A stretch of DNA of 64,000 nt, from positions 36,182 to 100,181 of the forward strand of contig NZ_CADIJV010000022.1 of the NCBI RefSeq assembly GCF_902859765.1, read 5' to 3'. The DNA comes from Achromobacter pulmonis (GTDB lineage: Bacteria > Pseudomonadota > Gammaproteobacteria > Burkholderiales > Burkholderiaceae_B). The notes under the pieces were generated by a model, which was not told where the DNA came from, did no database searches, and worked only from the letters and a program-made list of their open reading frames with translations. Positions within the stretch are counted from its first letter, which is position 1. Every line of letters begins with the position of its first letter. Shown in pieces: positions 16,415 through 23,319 of the stretch. A program made the position numbers and the translations under genes.

Positions 16415-17076
16415 GCTTTGCGCTCCTGCGCCACGGCCCAGTGCAGGATTGCCAGGGCGTCGGCGTCGTTGTCGGAATCGGGGCGGAAGCCGCGGGCTCA
16501 CGCCTGGGCTTCCATGGCGGCCTTGTCGGCGTTGCCCTTCCCCGTCCAGTGCTTCTTGATCGTGCCCACGCCCACCGGCATGAGCGCGGCGCGGTGGCTG
16601 TCGGCCACCATCTGCACCAGGCACAGGAAGGCGCCATAGGCATGGGCGGCGTCGGTGCCGGCGTGGCGCTTCACATCTTCGTAGGCGATGGCGTGAACCT
16701 GGTGGCGGACCACCAGATCCGTGACGAATGACCGCGCGCGCAGCCAGCGCTGCCCTGGTGTCCAGCTCTTGCGCGGCGTGAAGACCTCGGTTCCATGCCA
16801 TACCGCGCCGTCGCGAGCGCGCACCGCCCAGCCCAGCTTCGTGCCCAGGTCGAGCGCCAGGATGTTGACGTTCAGCGCCGGCGCGGCGCCGGGAACCGAA
16901 CTTTCCGAATTTCGAAAGTTGGCAATTTCGTCCAGCGCGCGCGCGAAGCTGTCCGGTGCGGCAGGCCTGCACACCAGGCACCCGTCGCAGCCGCGGGCAG
17001 CGCACTGCATCGCGGTCCTGGCCAGCGTGCCGGCCATCGGGTCGTAGGCGTCCGTGAGGTTCTGTGAAGAGGTCAT
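16411..17076 (-). pseudogene. RuvC-like Holliday junction resolvase, in-frame stop
   Basis: A RuvC-fold resolvase that would cut branched phage DNA before packaging. Starting at 17076 (ATGA overlap with the upstream gene), it reads a four-Cys cluster at residues 25-36, then NILALDLGTKLGWA with the first catalytic Asp at 76, and AYEDVKRHAG with Glu133. A TGA at 16500-16498 stops it after 192 residues. The same frame goes on for 28 codons (RGFRPDSDNDADALAILHW) to 16411, ending in an ATGA overlap with the next gene. The lost segment holds the last catalytic Asp residues. A CGA to TGA change is the simplest cause. The truncated protein should be inactive. Confidence 0.82.
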
Positions 17077-17549
17077 GCGTCGATTTCCTCGGGTTGGTTT
17101 TGGTCCAGCCAGGTCGTCCCCTGGCCGGCGCGTTTCGGGGTGCCCATGTGTTCCTGGGGCTGGCGGCATTCGTCTCCCAGGACGCGGAGCATGTGGACGC
17201 CCAGGTGGTAGGCGGTGACGCCGCGCACGCTGGGCACCTTCTCCAGCAGGTCGGCCCGGCCCAGGGCTTTGATGCGGTCGCGCACCTTGCGGCTGATGGT
17301 GTCGCCCTTGGGGCGATTCACCAGCCAGTAGGCGGCGATGAACAGGGCCTTGCGGTTCTGGACGCGCGCGCTGATGTCGTCGAATTCCGAGCGCGGCGCG
17401 CCGAAGTGCAGCCGGCAGTGCCAATCCTTGCCGCCCTGGGTGCTGGCGGACATCGTGCCCGGCAGGCAGCAGCCGAAGGCGGCGCAGACGCCATACCCCC
17501 CGCTCTCGTTGCCGCCCACGGCGGCGCTGGCTTCGGCGTAGCTGCTCAT
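17073..17549 (-). CDS. Hypothetical protein in replication operon
   Basis: A 158-residue protein starting MSSYAEASAAVGGNESGGYG. It has CAAFGCCLPG and WHCRLHFG near the N-terminus, which could bind a metal. A helical part (KALFIAAYWLVNRPKGDTIS, RIKALGRADLLEKVP) follows. Overlaps of four bases join it to the P-like gene upstream and the resolvase downstream. It resembles conserved phage proteins of unknown function in betaproteobacteria. A role in replication or DNA structure is only implied by the operon. Confidence 0.65.
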   Translation of the reverse strand: MSSYAEASAAVGGNESGGYGVCAAFGCCLPGTMSASTQGGKDWHCRLHFGAPRSEFDDISARVQNRKALFIAAYWLVNRPKGDTISRKVRDRIKALGRADLLEKVPSVRGVTAYHLGVHMLRVLGDECRQPQEHMGTPKRAGQGTTWLDQNQPEEIDA

Positions 17550-18301
17550 GCCTGGGCTCCTTGCTGGTGCTGGGCGACCTTGGCCGCGGTCTGCGCCTTG
17601 AGGGCGTCGAGGCGATCACGCTCTGCCTGGCTGGCCTCTTCGGCGGCGCGCCGGCGCTTCTCGGCCGGCGTCATGGCCTTGGCCAGCATCTGGTGCAGCT
17701 TGCGGATGTTCTCGGCCGCGACCTCGTCGTCGGGCAGCCCGCCCTGAGGCGCCGGCGGCGGCAAGAGCGCTGCGACGTGCGGCGCCGGCAGCAGGCCGGC
17801 ATTGCCGGCGGCGGTCAGCGCGCGCTCGCGGCGGTCGGAGTCCCAGCCAAGGGACGCCTGCCAGGCCACGGGCTGGCGTTCATGCCGGGCCCGCGCCACC
17901 AGCCTGTCGTAGGCGCCCTTGAATGCCATGCGCGCGCCCACCTCGTCGCCCAGGTCCAGCACGGTGCGGCAGGCCGCGAACGCCTGGGCCGTCTCCAGCG
18001 TCCAGACGACCGTTTCCGCCTCGTCGCGCGACACCAGGGCCGTGGCCCATGCTTCGTCGGCGGTAGGCCGGCTGTCGCCCGTGCCGTGGCCCAGCAGCGC
18101 CAGAATCTGCGCCGGCGTGGGCGGAAACTTCGGCTCGTTGGCCACGTACTGCGAAAAGGCGGCGGTCACCGCGGAGAACTCGTAGGGCTCGAGCATGCGC
18201 AGCCAGAGCATTTGCGTGGCAGGTTGCGGCGGCATGCGGTTGTAGGCGTCGAAGGCGCCGGCCAGCAACTCGGCGAAGGCAGAAACATCGCGACTGTCCA
18301 T
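17546..18301 (-). CDS. Replication protein P-like (helicase loader)
   Basis: A 251-residue protein following the O-like gene with a TGATG one-base overlap. Residues 5-80 match the conserved start of phage P-type loaders and related proteins (FAELLAGAFDAYNR, MLWLRMLEPYEFSAVTAAFS, PPTPAQILALL). The C-terminus is a charged coiled coil (MTPAEKRRRAAEEASQAERD). In lambda, P brings DnaB to the origin bound by O. The pairing with an O-like gene supports this role here, though the family match is inferred. Confidence 0.65.
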   Translation of the reverse strand: MDSRDVSAFAELLAGAFDAYNRMPPQPATQMLWLRMLEPYEFSAVTAAFSQYVANEPKFPPTPAQILALLGHGTGDSRPTADEAWATALVSRDEAETVVWTLETAQAFAACRTVLDLGDEVGARMAFKGAYDRLVARARHERQPVAWQASLGWDSDRRERALTAAGNAGLLPAPHVAALLPPPAPQGGLPDDEVAAENIRKLHQMLAKAMTPAEKRRRAAEEASQAERDRLDALKAQTAAKVAQHQQGAQA

Positions 18302-19095
18302 CAGGCCCGCTCCATGTCGAGGGTGTAGTTGTCCTGGCCACCGCCCTGCCCGGCCAGACGTAGGAATTCCTGCTTGCGGCGCTCGGCTTCGCTCATGGCG
18401 GGCGCGGCGCGCGGACCGAAGGCTTGCTTCGGGGGGAACAGGCCCTGCCAGCTCTTGCCGATGCAGTGCCGGATGACGTCGTCCGGCTGGTGGCCCTGGC
18501 CGCGGAAGGTCCCGAGGTCCGCGATCTGCTGGCGTGCAGCTTCCTCGGTGATCGGCTTTTTCAGCTGCATGCGGTGGCGGACCCAGCGTTCCCAGCTTTC
18601 GGCTGGCAGCCAGTCCGGCAGGTTGACCGTCATCGCGTCGAAGCCCGGGGCCTTCGGCTTGCGCACGCGCTTATTGGTTGTTCCTGGTTGTTCTCTTGGT
18701 TGTTCTTGGTTGTTAGACCGCAGCTGCTGCGGGGGTGACTGCGGGATTTGCGGGGGTACCACCGCAACGGCTGCGGTGGTTACTGCGGTATTTGCGGGGG
18801 TGCAGCTGCTGCGGGGGTGCAGCTGCTGCGGGGGTTGTTGAAAGGAATTCGCATCCACAACGTAGGTTGTGTGGCGCCCATTGGCGCGGTCGGCCACCAC
18901 CACCTTGGCCTGTTCCAGCCATTTGATGGCGGCGTGAACGGTGCGCTCGGACAGGCACGTGTACTCGCACAGCGTCGGGATCGACGGCCAGGCCGAGCCG
19001 GCCTCGTCGGCATAGTCGGCCAGCGCCATTAACACCGCCTTCGGCGAGGAAGGCATCTGCAGGGGCCGGCAGGCCTTCATCACGTCATAGCTCAT
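18301..19095 (-). CDS. Replication initiator O-like protein
   Basis: A 264-residue protein; the start at MSYDVMKACRPLQMPSSPKA overlaps the upstream HNH gene as ATGA. Residues 10-90 form a winged helix (SSPKAVLMALADYADEAG, TLCEYTCLSERTVHAAIKWL) typical of phage initiators. Residues 95-140 are a Gln/Pro/Thr-rich linker encoded by repetitive DNA. The C-terminal part (LPDWLPAESWERWVRHRMQL) resembles DnaT/O-like domains. It should bind the origin inside its own gene and recruit the P-like protein. The earlier in-frame Met is inside the HNH gene. Confidence 0.75.
   Translation of the reverse strand: MSYDVMKACRPLQMPSSPKAVLMALADYADEAGSAWPSIPTLCEYTCLSERTVHAAIKWLEQAKVVVADRANGRHTTYVVDANSFQQPPQQLHPRSSCTPANTAVTTAAVAVVPPQIPQSPPQQLRSNNQEQPREQPGTTNKRVRKPKAPGFDAMTVNLPDWLPAESWERWVRHRMQLKKPITEEAARQQIADLGTFRGQGHQPDDVIRHCIGKSWQGLFPPKQAFGPRAAPAMSEAERRKQEFLRLAGQGGGQDNYTLDMERA
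18676..18714. repeat. Helically phased GGTTGTT repeats in O-like gene
   Basis: Four copies of GGTTGTT start at 18676, 18686, 18698 and 18708, so spacing is 10, 12 and 10 bases. The stretch is lower in GC than its surroundings. Together with the neighbouring GCGGGGGT copies it could be the unwinding side of a lambda-type origin. It encodes the Asn/Gln/Pro linker. Confidence 0.55.
18729..18835. repeat. Iteron cluster, candidate phage replication origin
   Basis: Five exact copies of GCGGGGGT start at 18729, 18750, 18794, 18811 and 18828, the last three 17 bases apart inside a CAGCTGCTGCGGGGGTG unit. Degenerate copies lie between. Lambda-like phages place origin iterons inside the O gene in just this way. 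The repeats code for the flexible linker, so protein constraint is low there. Confidence 0.6.
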
Positions 19096-19655
19096 GCGGA
19101 CGCCCCTGAATACCGAAACGTCCAGCCTTTCGAATGGGCTTGGATTCCGTTGCAGCAGCGGGGCACCGAACCAGAAGAGAGACCTATGGCGCGAGCCGCT
19201 TCGTGAGTGCTGCCAAAAATACGCACTTCGCCCGAAACCGTATGCCGGGCGACCACAGCCTTGGAGCAATGGTGCAAGGCACCGGTCTTTCCAGCATGAC
19301 CGCCCGACGAGACGCGCCCGAGGGCTTCATAGGAATGAAGCGCGTTATGCGACTGGTCGCACCACTCCAGATTCTGAGCGGCGTTGTGTGCCCTGTTTCC
19401 ATCCAGATGGTTGACCTGCGGCTTACCAGCAGGCGCGGCACCATGGAATGCTTCGCAGACCAGCCGATGCACCTTCACGCGGCGCCCCTGAATGTCGACC
19501 GCCATATAGCCCTTCTTCCCGTTCCTGAATGGCACCAGACGCTTTCCCTTGCGTGGCCTGCCGGCCGCGTCCAGTCCTTCCAAGGAGCGGACAGCGCCGA
19601 GGCTGCTCACCTCGTACCGCTGGGCCCACGAGATGGGCTTCCACTCTTCATTCAT
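19092..19655 (-). CDS. HNH homing endonuclease (NUMOD4-HNH)
   Basis: A 187-residue free-standing HNH endonuclease. The start MNEEWKPISWAQRYEVSSLG is chosen for a GGAG site seven bases upstream; a Met seven codons earlier is possible. Residues 3-45 form a NUMOD4-type region. The HNH motif is visible as VHRLVCEAFHG, then QVNHLDGNRAHNAAQNLEW. A C-terminal NUMOD1-like segment (GSTHEAARAIGLSSGSVPRC) follows. Such enzymes cut DNA lacking the element and copy themselves in. It sits between two phage genes with short overlaps and no visible intron. Confidence 0.85.
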   Translation of the reverse strand: MNEEWKPISWAQRYEVSSLGAVRSLEGLDAAGRPRKGKRLVPFRNGKKGYMAVDIQGRRVKVHRLVCEAFHGAAPAGKPQVNHLDGNRAHNAAQNLEWCDQSHNALHSYEALGRVSSGGHAGKTGALHHCSKAVVARHTVSGEVRIFGSTHEAARAIGLSSGSVPRCCNGIQAHSKGWTFRYSGASA

Positions 19656-20046
19656 CGGTTGCTCCAAGCTTTTCATTACGCGCGGCGGACCAGCGTGTGT
19701 AAGCCCATTCCCAGGTCGCGCGCTTCTGGGCCTTGGTCAGGGTCATGCCCTGGTCGAGGCAGGCGTGGCAGCGCGCGCAGCCGGGAACGGTGTAGATGTC
19801 GGGGGCCTTGATGCCCATGCCCTTGCCGTAGTCGCTCCAGTTGGCGTGACACGGCACCACGCTTTCCACCTCGCCGCGGCAGACGCCAGGGATCTGGAGA
19901 TAGCAGCGCTCGCCGCGGCAGGCGGCCAGGTACTTCGGTTCGTGGCCGGGGCGCTTCTTCGGCGCGCGGCGCTTCATTGGGGTGCGCTGCAGGCCGGCGG
20001 TGGCGCGCAGCGGGGTCTTGCGGGTCAGGGGTGTGCGGCGAAGCAT
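19648..20046 (-). CDS. DUF1364 nuclease-domain protein
   Basis: A 132-residue protein common in the nin region of lambdoid phages. It starts MLRRTPLTRKTPLRATAGLQ, a conserved basic tail. It then has RGERCYLQIPGVCRG, ESVVPCHAN, GIKAPDIYTVPGCARCHACLD. The Cys and His residues suggest an HNH-like zinc nuclease. Upstream coupling is by a TGATG one-base overlap. Function in recombination or repair is inferred from neighbours. Confidence 0.8.
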   Translation of the reverse strand: MLRRTPLTRKTPLRATAGLQRTPMKRRAPKKRPGHEPKYLAACRGERCYLQIPGVCRGEVESVVPCHANWSDYGKGMGIKAPDIYTVPGCARCHACLDQGMTLTKAQKRATWEWAYTRWSAARNEKLGATDE

Positions 20047-20621
20047 CAGCGAGCCTCCCTTTGCTCGAGGCGTTCATAGGCGTCCCACATGCGCAGACTC
20101 GCCAAGCGCGCGATGTCCACGGCGGCGCCAGGACTGATGACTTTCGCGTCGCGGTTGGGGGTCGCTGGGCGCCGAACGCGGGCCTTGACCTGACCGTCTT
20201 CATCCGTCAGCAACAGCACGCCCGAAGCTGGCGAGCCGAGGCAATCCAGCAATTCGTCCGTCCAAATCTCAGCAGGCAGCGCGTAGTAGTGCTTCCAGAC
20301 TTGGCGGGGCCACTCCCTCAGTTCGAACTGCTGCGCGTACACGCGGCGACGGCTCTGGAGTCGGCCGCCCTGGCCCAGCTTCTCAACCGTGCGCGGGTTG
20401 CCCACATACTGGCGGTGCCACCACTTGTCTTTCTTGGCGTCGGCCTTCAGATCGGCCCGGCTGATCTTGATCTCGACGTCGATGATGCGCAGGTTCTCCG
20501 TCACGACCAGCAGGTCGCACTCGTGGCCTGTCCAATTGCAGTTGGGCACCACCACCAGGTACTTGCGGTTAAAGGTCTGCCGCGCGAGGGCGCGTGCGAT
20601 GGAAGTCTCGGACCAGGCCAT
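20046..20621 (-). CDS. PD-(D/E)XK-type nuclease-like protein
   Basis: A 191-residue protein; the start MAWSETSIARALARQTF is set by the TGATG overlap with ninB. The core has GHECDLLVVTENLRIIDVEI followed by KISRADLKADAKKDKW. This is the D...ExK pattern of restriction-like nucleases such as MmcB-type repair proteins. The second half is mixed and ends in a helical LRMWDAYERLEQREAR. It probably acts on phage or branched DNA. Confidence 0.65.
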   Translation of the reverse strand: MAWSETSIARALARQTFNRKYLVVVPNCNWTGHECDLLVVTENLRIIDVEIKISRADLKADAKKDKWWHRQYVGNPRTVEKLGQGGRLQSRRRVYAQQFELREWPRQVWKHYYALPAEIWTDELLDCLGSPASGVLLLTDEDGQVKARVRRPATPNRDAKVISPGAAVDIARLASLRMWDAYERLEQREAR

Positions 20622-21028
20622 CAGCGCACCCATCCCGGCACGTCGACCGGCTCAGACCAGGTGACGTCGTTCTCGGCGCCGAAGCTGTACAGGAACTCGA
20701 TGGCCTCGGACATCTCCCGCACGGTCATGGTGCTGGTGCGCTTGCCCAGGATGACGAAGCCGCCGCGCAGGCCGGCCGCCATGCGCTTTTCCTGCATGAG
20801 GCTGGCCACCACCACCGACTTCCAATCGTCGACGCTCAGGCGCTCCATCTTGCCGTTCACGGGCCATTCAACCTGGCGCGCAACATCGGCAAGCATGGCG
20901 TGCAGCTTTGCCGACTGGCCCAGCGTGCGCGTGGGCTCGACCGGCGGCGCAAAGAAAAACCCATCGGGCGCGGCGTCGATCGCTTGGTGTGCGCGCTGGC
21001 GCGTGCGGGGGTTGAGCGGGAAGCGCAT
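20621..21028 (-). CDS. ninB: Recombination protein NinB
   Basis: A 135-residue NinB-like protein. The ATG at 21028 is preferred because a GAGG site lies five bases upstream; a TTG six codons earlier is less likely. Conserved features include SAKLHAMLADVARQVEWPVN, LSVDDWKSVVVASLMQEKRM and FVILGKRTSTMTVREMSEAI. NinB binds single-stranded DNA and helps the phage annealing pathway. It sits at the head of the nin-like block. Confidence 0.88.
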   Translation of the reverse strand: MRFPLNPRTRQRAHQAIDAAPDGFFFAPPVEPTRTLGQSAKLHAMLADVARQVEWPVNGKMERLSVDDWKSVVVASLMQEKRMAAGLRGGFVILGKRTSTMTVREMSEAIEFLYSFGAENDVTWSEPVDVPGWVR

Positions 21029-21336
21029 GCATACCTCGCCCCGCAATTGCCCAGACTCAGCCGGGCCTTGCAGCAGCGCGAGCCGATCTCGTTCCCGCGC
21101 GCCAGATAGTCCATGTAGCCGACCTCAACGATGGTCAGGCCCAGGGCCCGGCACATCGAATCCAGCTTTTCCAGCGTGATGCCGGTGGCGCCGGAACAGA
21201 TCTTGGACGGCATGCTGGCGTCCCAGCCCGTTTCATCCAGCAGCTTTTGGCGCTGGGCCTGGTTGGCCATTGCCAAGCGCAAGGCCGTCTCGATGATGTG
21301 GGGACCGGACATTCCGGCCGGTTCAATGGGAATCAT
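20857..21336 (-). CDS. CII-like / helix-turn-helix regulator with run-on C-terminus
   Basis: A 159-codon frame starting MIPIEPAGMSGPHIIETALR. The first 75 residues hold a compact helix-turn-helix (LLDETGWDASMPSKICSGAT, TLEKLDSMCRALGLTIVEV). A Cys segment, GSRCCKARLSLGNCGA, follows and looks like a natural C-terminus. From there the frame runs on about 57 codons over ninB in another frame, with Arg/Ser/Pro-rich, shadow-like composition. A lost stop just after NCGA is possible. It lies where cII lies in lambda, downstream of cro and before replication genes. The CII role is inferred from place only. Confidence 0.55.
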   Translation of the reverse strand: MIPIEPAGMSGPHIIETALRLAMANQAQRQKLLDETGWDASMPSKICSGATGITLEKLDSMCRALGLTIVEVGYMDYLARGNEIGSRCCKARLSLGNCGARYACASRSTPARASAHTKRSTPRPMGFSLRRRSSPRARWASRQSCTPCLPMLRARLNGP

Positions 21337-21412
21337 GGCTGCTCAAAAGGAAAGGAATGCCCTGGAATGCGCCCCTGGGCAAACTGGCGGTACTGAAAAA
21401 ACGAGGCCCAAC

Positions 21413-21577
21413 ATGACCGACACCGAAAAGCTGCTGCAGAACGCCCAGGACATCGCGCGGCGCACCTTCGTCGACCCCAGCGAGGCCGCGGTGCTGGCCA
21501 TCTTTGAAGAGCTGCGCGCCGAGCGCGACCGAATGGCGTGGGCCACCGACGACCGCGCAGGCGCGACGGTGCACTGA
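21413..21577 (+). CDS. Small hypothetical protein, plus strand within leftward operon
   Basis: A 54-residue protein starting MTDTEKLLQNAQDIARRTFV, with ACGAGG upstream of the ATG. It is helical and acidic (AAVLAIFEELRAERDRMAW). It reads opposite to the cro-cII operon around it. Natural-looking amino-acid composition and a ribosome binding site favour a real gene. Unknown function. Confidence 0.5.
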   Translation: MTDTEKLLQNAQDIARRTFVDPSEAAVLAIFEELRAERDRMAWATDDRAGATVH

Positions 21578-21692
21578 GCCATGGCGCCCCGAAACTGGCG
21601 AGAACCCCATCCTGCGGCTACGATCGGCGTTGCCCGGATTGCCCGGGCGTGGCGACCAACCACTACCAACTTTCCCCACAGGAGGGGTTCTC

Positions 21693-21869
21693 ATGACGAA
21701 GAAGGAATACGGACTGGCCCGCGAGTTCTTGGAGAAGATCCTCACAACGCAACCGAATCTGTTCAACGGAGTGCACCCGCGGGATCTCAATGGCAAGGCC
21801 ATCGCGGAGTTCGCTTGGGGCTTCATGGAGACGTACGTTCGGTTGGAGCAGGAGAAGACGAAGGACTGA
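21693..21869 (+). CDS. Small hypothetical protein, plus strand
   Basis: A 58-residue protein starting MTKKEYGLAREFLEKILTTQ. A near-perfect AGGAGGGG ribosome binding site precedes the ATG. It is largely helical (NGKAIAEFAWGFMETYVRLE). Its 3' end overlaps the end of the convergent minus-strand gene by 47 bases. No family is recognised. Confidence 0.55.
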   Translation: MTKKEYGLAREFLEKILTTQPNLFNGVHPRDLNGKAIAEFAWGFMETYVRLEQEKTKD

Positions 21870-22041
21870 TCCCGTTCAGCAGTCCCCAAGCTTCCAGGGC
21901 CGCTTCCGCCACCAGGCGGGCGGCCTTGACCGCATCGTCTTCGCCGTTGTCCCGCAACGCATTGACCGCGCTTTGGGTAGCCGCGCCGATCACGTCGCGC
22001 TGGATGTCGTGCGGGATATCGCCCGCCTTGATGTCGTTCAT
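21823..22041 (-). CDS. Small hypothetical early protein
   Basis: A 72-residue helical protein starting MNDIKAGDIPHDIQRDVIGA. The ATG has a CAGGAG site six bases upstream; a GTG one codon earlier is less likely. Most of it is one Ala-rich amphipathic region (ATQSAVNALRDNGEDDAVKA), then a Ser/Pro tail. It follows cro and a tiny membrane peptide in the leftward operon. Unknown. Confidence 0.6.
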   Translation of the reverse strand: MNDIKAGDIPHDIQRDVIGAATQSAVNALRDNGEDDAVKAARLVAEAALEAWGLLNGISPSSSPAPTERTSP

Positions 22042-22108
22042 CACTTTCTCCTGGGTGGGTCAGATATCGGTGGGACCGATGGGGATGCGGTCGTCCTTGG
22101 GATCGGGG

Positions 22109-22234
22109 TCACGCATGGCTCGGCTCCTGCTGGGCGAGCCAGCGTTCGACCCAGGTAATGGCAGCGTTCGCGGCCGAGAATCCGATGAGGGCGCCCACTA
22201 CGGCGGCACCGATGCCGGCAAGAAAGGCAACCAT
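22109..22234 (-). CDS. Tiny single-pass membrane peptide
   Basis: A 41-residue peptide starting one base after the cro stop. MVAFLAGIGAAVVGALIGFS is a clear Gly/Ala-rich transmembrane helix; the tail ITWVERWLAQQEPSHA is amphipathic. It is too short for usual gene calls. A further 18-codon frame (22060-22116) overlaps its end and may be translated too. Small membrane peptides early in phage operons can alter host membranes, but nothing shows its role. Confidence 0.5.
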   Translation of the reverse strand: MVAFLAGIGAAVVGALIGFSAANAAITWVERWLAQQEPSHA

Positions 22235-22486
22235 CTACGCCGCCTCCTGCTGGGCCGGCGCGGCGGTGGCCAGCTCGGGCCAGATGCGTTGCCAATCATC
22301 GGGTCGGAGGTCTCGGCGGGAGACGTCGCCGCCGGTTACCTGTTCAATCGCCGCGCAATGCTCCACGGGAACAGGCCGGCGCCCAGTGCGCCACTGGTAT
22401 ACGAGCGCTGGGGAAACGCCCACATGGCGGGCAAGCGCTGCCGCGCTGCTCGCATCATCCCGGTTCAGGTAGCTGTTCAGGTCCAT
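22235..22486 (-). CDS. Cro-like repressor, YdaS family
   Basis: An 83-residue YdaS-type helix-turn-helix protein starting MDLNSYLNRDDASSAAALAR. The recognition region is HVGVSPALVYQWRTGRRPVP, followed by VEHCAAIEQVTGGDVSRRDL. It is divergent from cI across a 70-base operator region. In this family the protein acts as Cro, shutting off the cI promoter during lytic growth. The predicted promoter would start RNA about one base before the ATG, so the message may be leaderless. Confidence 0.85.
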   Translation of the reverse strand: MDLNSYLNRDDASSAAALARHVGVSPALVYQWRTGRRPVPVEHCAAIEQVTGGDVSRRDLRPDDWQRIWPELATAAPAQQEAA

Positions 22487-22493
22487 GGCAGAA

Positions 22494-22522
22494 ACTATAG
22501 CGTTGCTACAGTTTAAACACAA
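22494..22522 (-). promoter_or_regulatory. Probable PR promoter of cro operon
   Basis: On the minus strand TTGTGT (22522-22517) and TATAGT (22499-22494) are separated by 17 bases. The operator at 22498-22508 overlaps the -10. Transcription would start near 22487, next to the cro ATG at 22486. Confidence 0.65.
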
Positions 22523-22556
22523 GCCATGCTACAGATTTATTCGAATAGCATCGCTA
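22498..22556. promoter_or_regulatory. OR-like operators between cro and cI
   Basis: Three 11-base near-palindromes follow TAGCRTNGCTA: TAGCGTTGCTA at 22498-22508, AAGCCATGCTA at 22521-22531 and TAGCATCGCTA at 22546-22556. Centres are 23 and 25 bases apart. The outer sites are the better matches. Identical or near-identical sites recur at 25001-25036. They are the likely binding sites for the CI and Cro proteins. Confidence 0.75.
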
Positions 22557-22557
22557 T

Positions 22558-23307
22558 ATGAAAGATTGGACAACCGAACAAGAAGCCGCGAACTTGCGCG
22601 CCCGCTTTGAAGGCGTGAACCGCGCGGCGTTCGCTCGTGACCACCACCTGAGCGGCGGTCAAGCGATGATCTATCAACACATCAATGGGCTACGGCGCAT
22701 CAGCCTGGATGCTGCGCGCGTGTATGCCAAAGCGTTCGGTTGCGATCTGTCGGAGATCAGCCCTAGGCTGGCAGCAGAGGTCGCTTCTGCAGCGGAACTG
22801 ACAAGTTCGGCAAAGGGCGGTATCGGGGGAAAGCCTGCGCGGGCGGTTTCCAACGCCGATTGGGGGGATGCGCGTGAATCCGACGATGTCCCCATTCCGC
22901 AATTCGACACGGGCGGCAAGATGGGCGACGGTCTGGAGCTGCGGGACCAGCCAGGCATGATCAAGAGCTGGCGCGTGGATCTGGAATGGCTGCACAAGAA
23001 CGTGCGCGGTGCCACGGCGGCCGGCAACTTGTGCATCGTGACCGGATTCGGCGATTCGATGCGCCCCATGTTCAACCCTGGCGACCCGCTACTAGTCGAC
23101 CGCGGCGTCACCACGGCCGACTACGACGCCGTGTACTTCTTCCGTGTGGACGGCGAGGGCTTCATCAAGCGCCTGCAGAAGATCCCTGGCAAGGGCCTCG
23201 TGGCGCTGTCGGAGAATCCGGCATACCAGGCCTGGGTCGTCGAACCCACAATGGATTTCGAGGTCTTCGGCCGCGTGCTGAAGGTCTGGCGCAGCGAAGA
23301 CTTCTAG
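22558..23307 (+). CDS. CI-type phage repressor, S24 family
   Basis: A 249-residue lysogeny repressor. Residues 5-70 are a helix-turn-helix (ANLRARFEGVNRAAFARDHH, AMIYQHINGLRRISLDAARV). The C-terminal LexA-like domain has the serine in GFGDSMRPMF (Ser167) and the lysine in GEGFIKRLQK (Lys204). I do not see an Ala-Gly cleavage pair in the linker, so RecA-triggered self-cleavage is uncertain. The ATG lies one base after an operator with no ribosome binding site, as in the leaderless lambda cI message. Two further genes follow in the same direction. Confidence 0.9.
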   Translation: MKDWTTEQEAANLRARFEGVNRAAFARDHHLSGGQAMIYQHINGLRRISLDAARVYAKAFGCDLSEISPRLAAEVASAAELTSSAKGGIGGKPARAVSNADWGDARESDDVPIPQFDTGGKMGDGLELRDQPGMIKSWRVDLEWLHKNVRGATAAGNLCIVTGFGDSMRPMFNPGDPLLVDRGVTTADYDAVYFFRVDGEGFIKRLQKIPGKGLVALSENPAYQAWVVEPTMDFEVFGRVLKVWRSEDF

Positions 23308-23319
23308 AAAAGGTAAATC

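Noticed and set aside
18721-18840. Possible CRISPR array from repeated units
   Set aside because: Repeats are short, GC-rich and lie within a coding linker; there are no unique spacers of even length and no cas genes.
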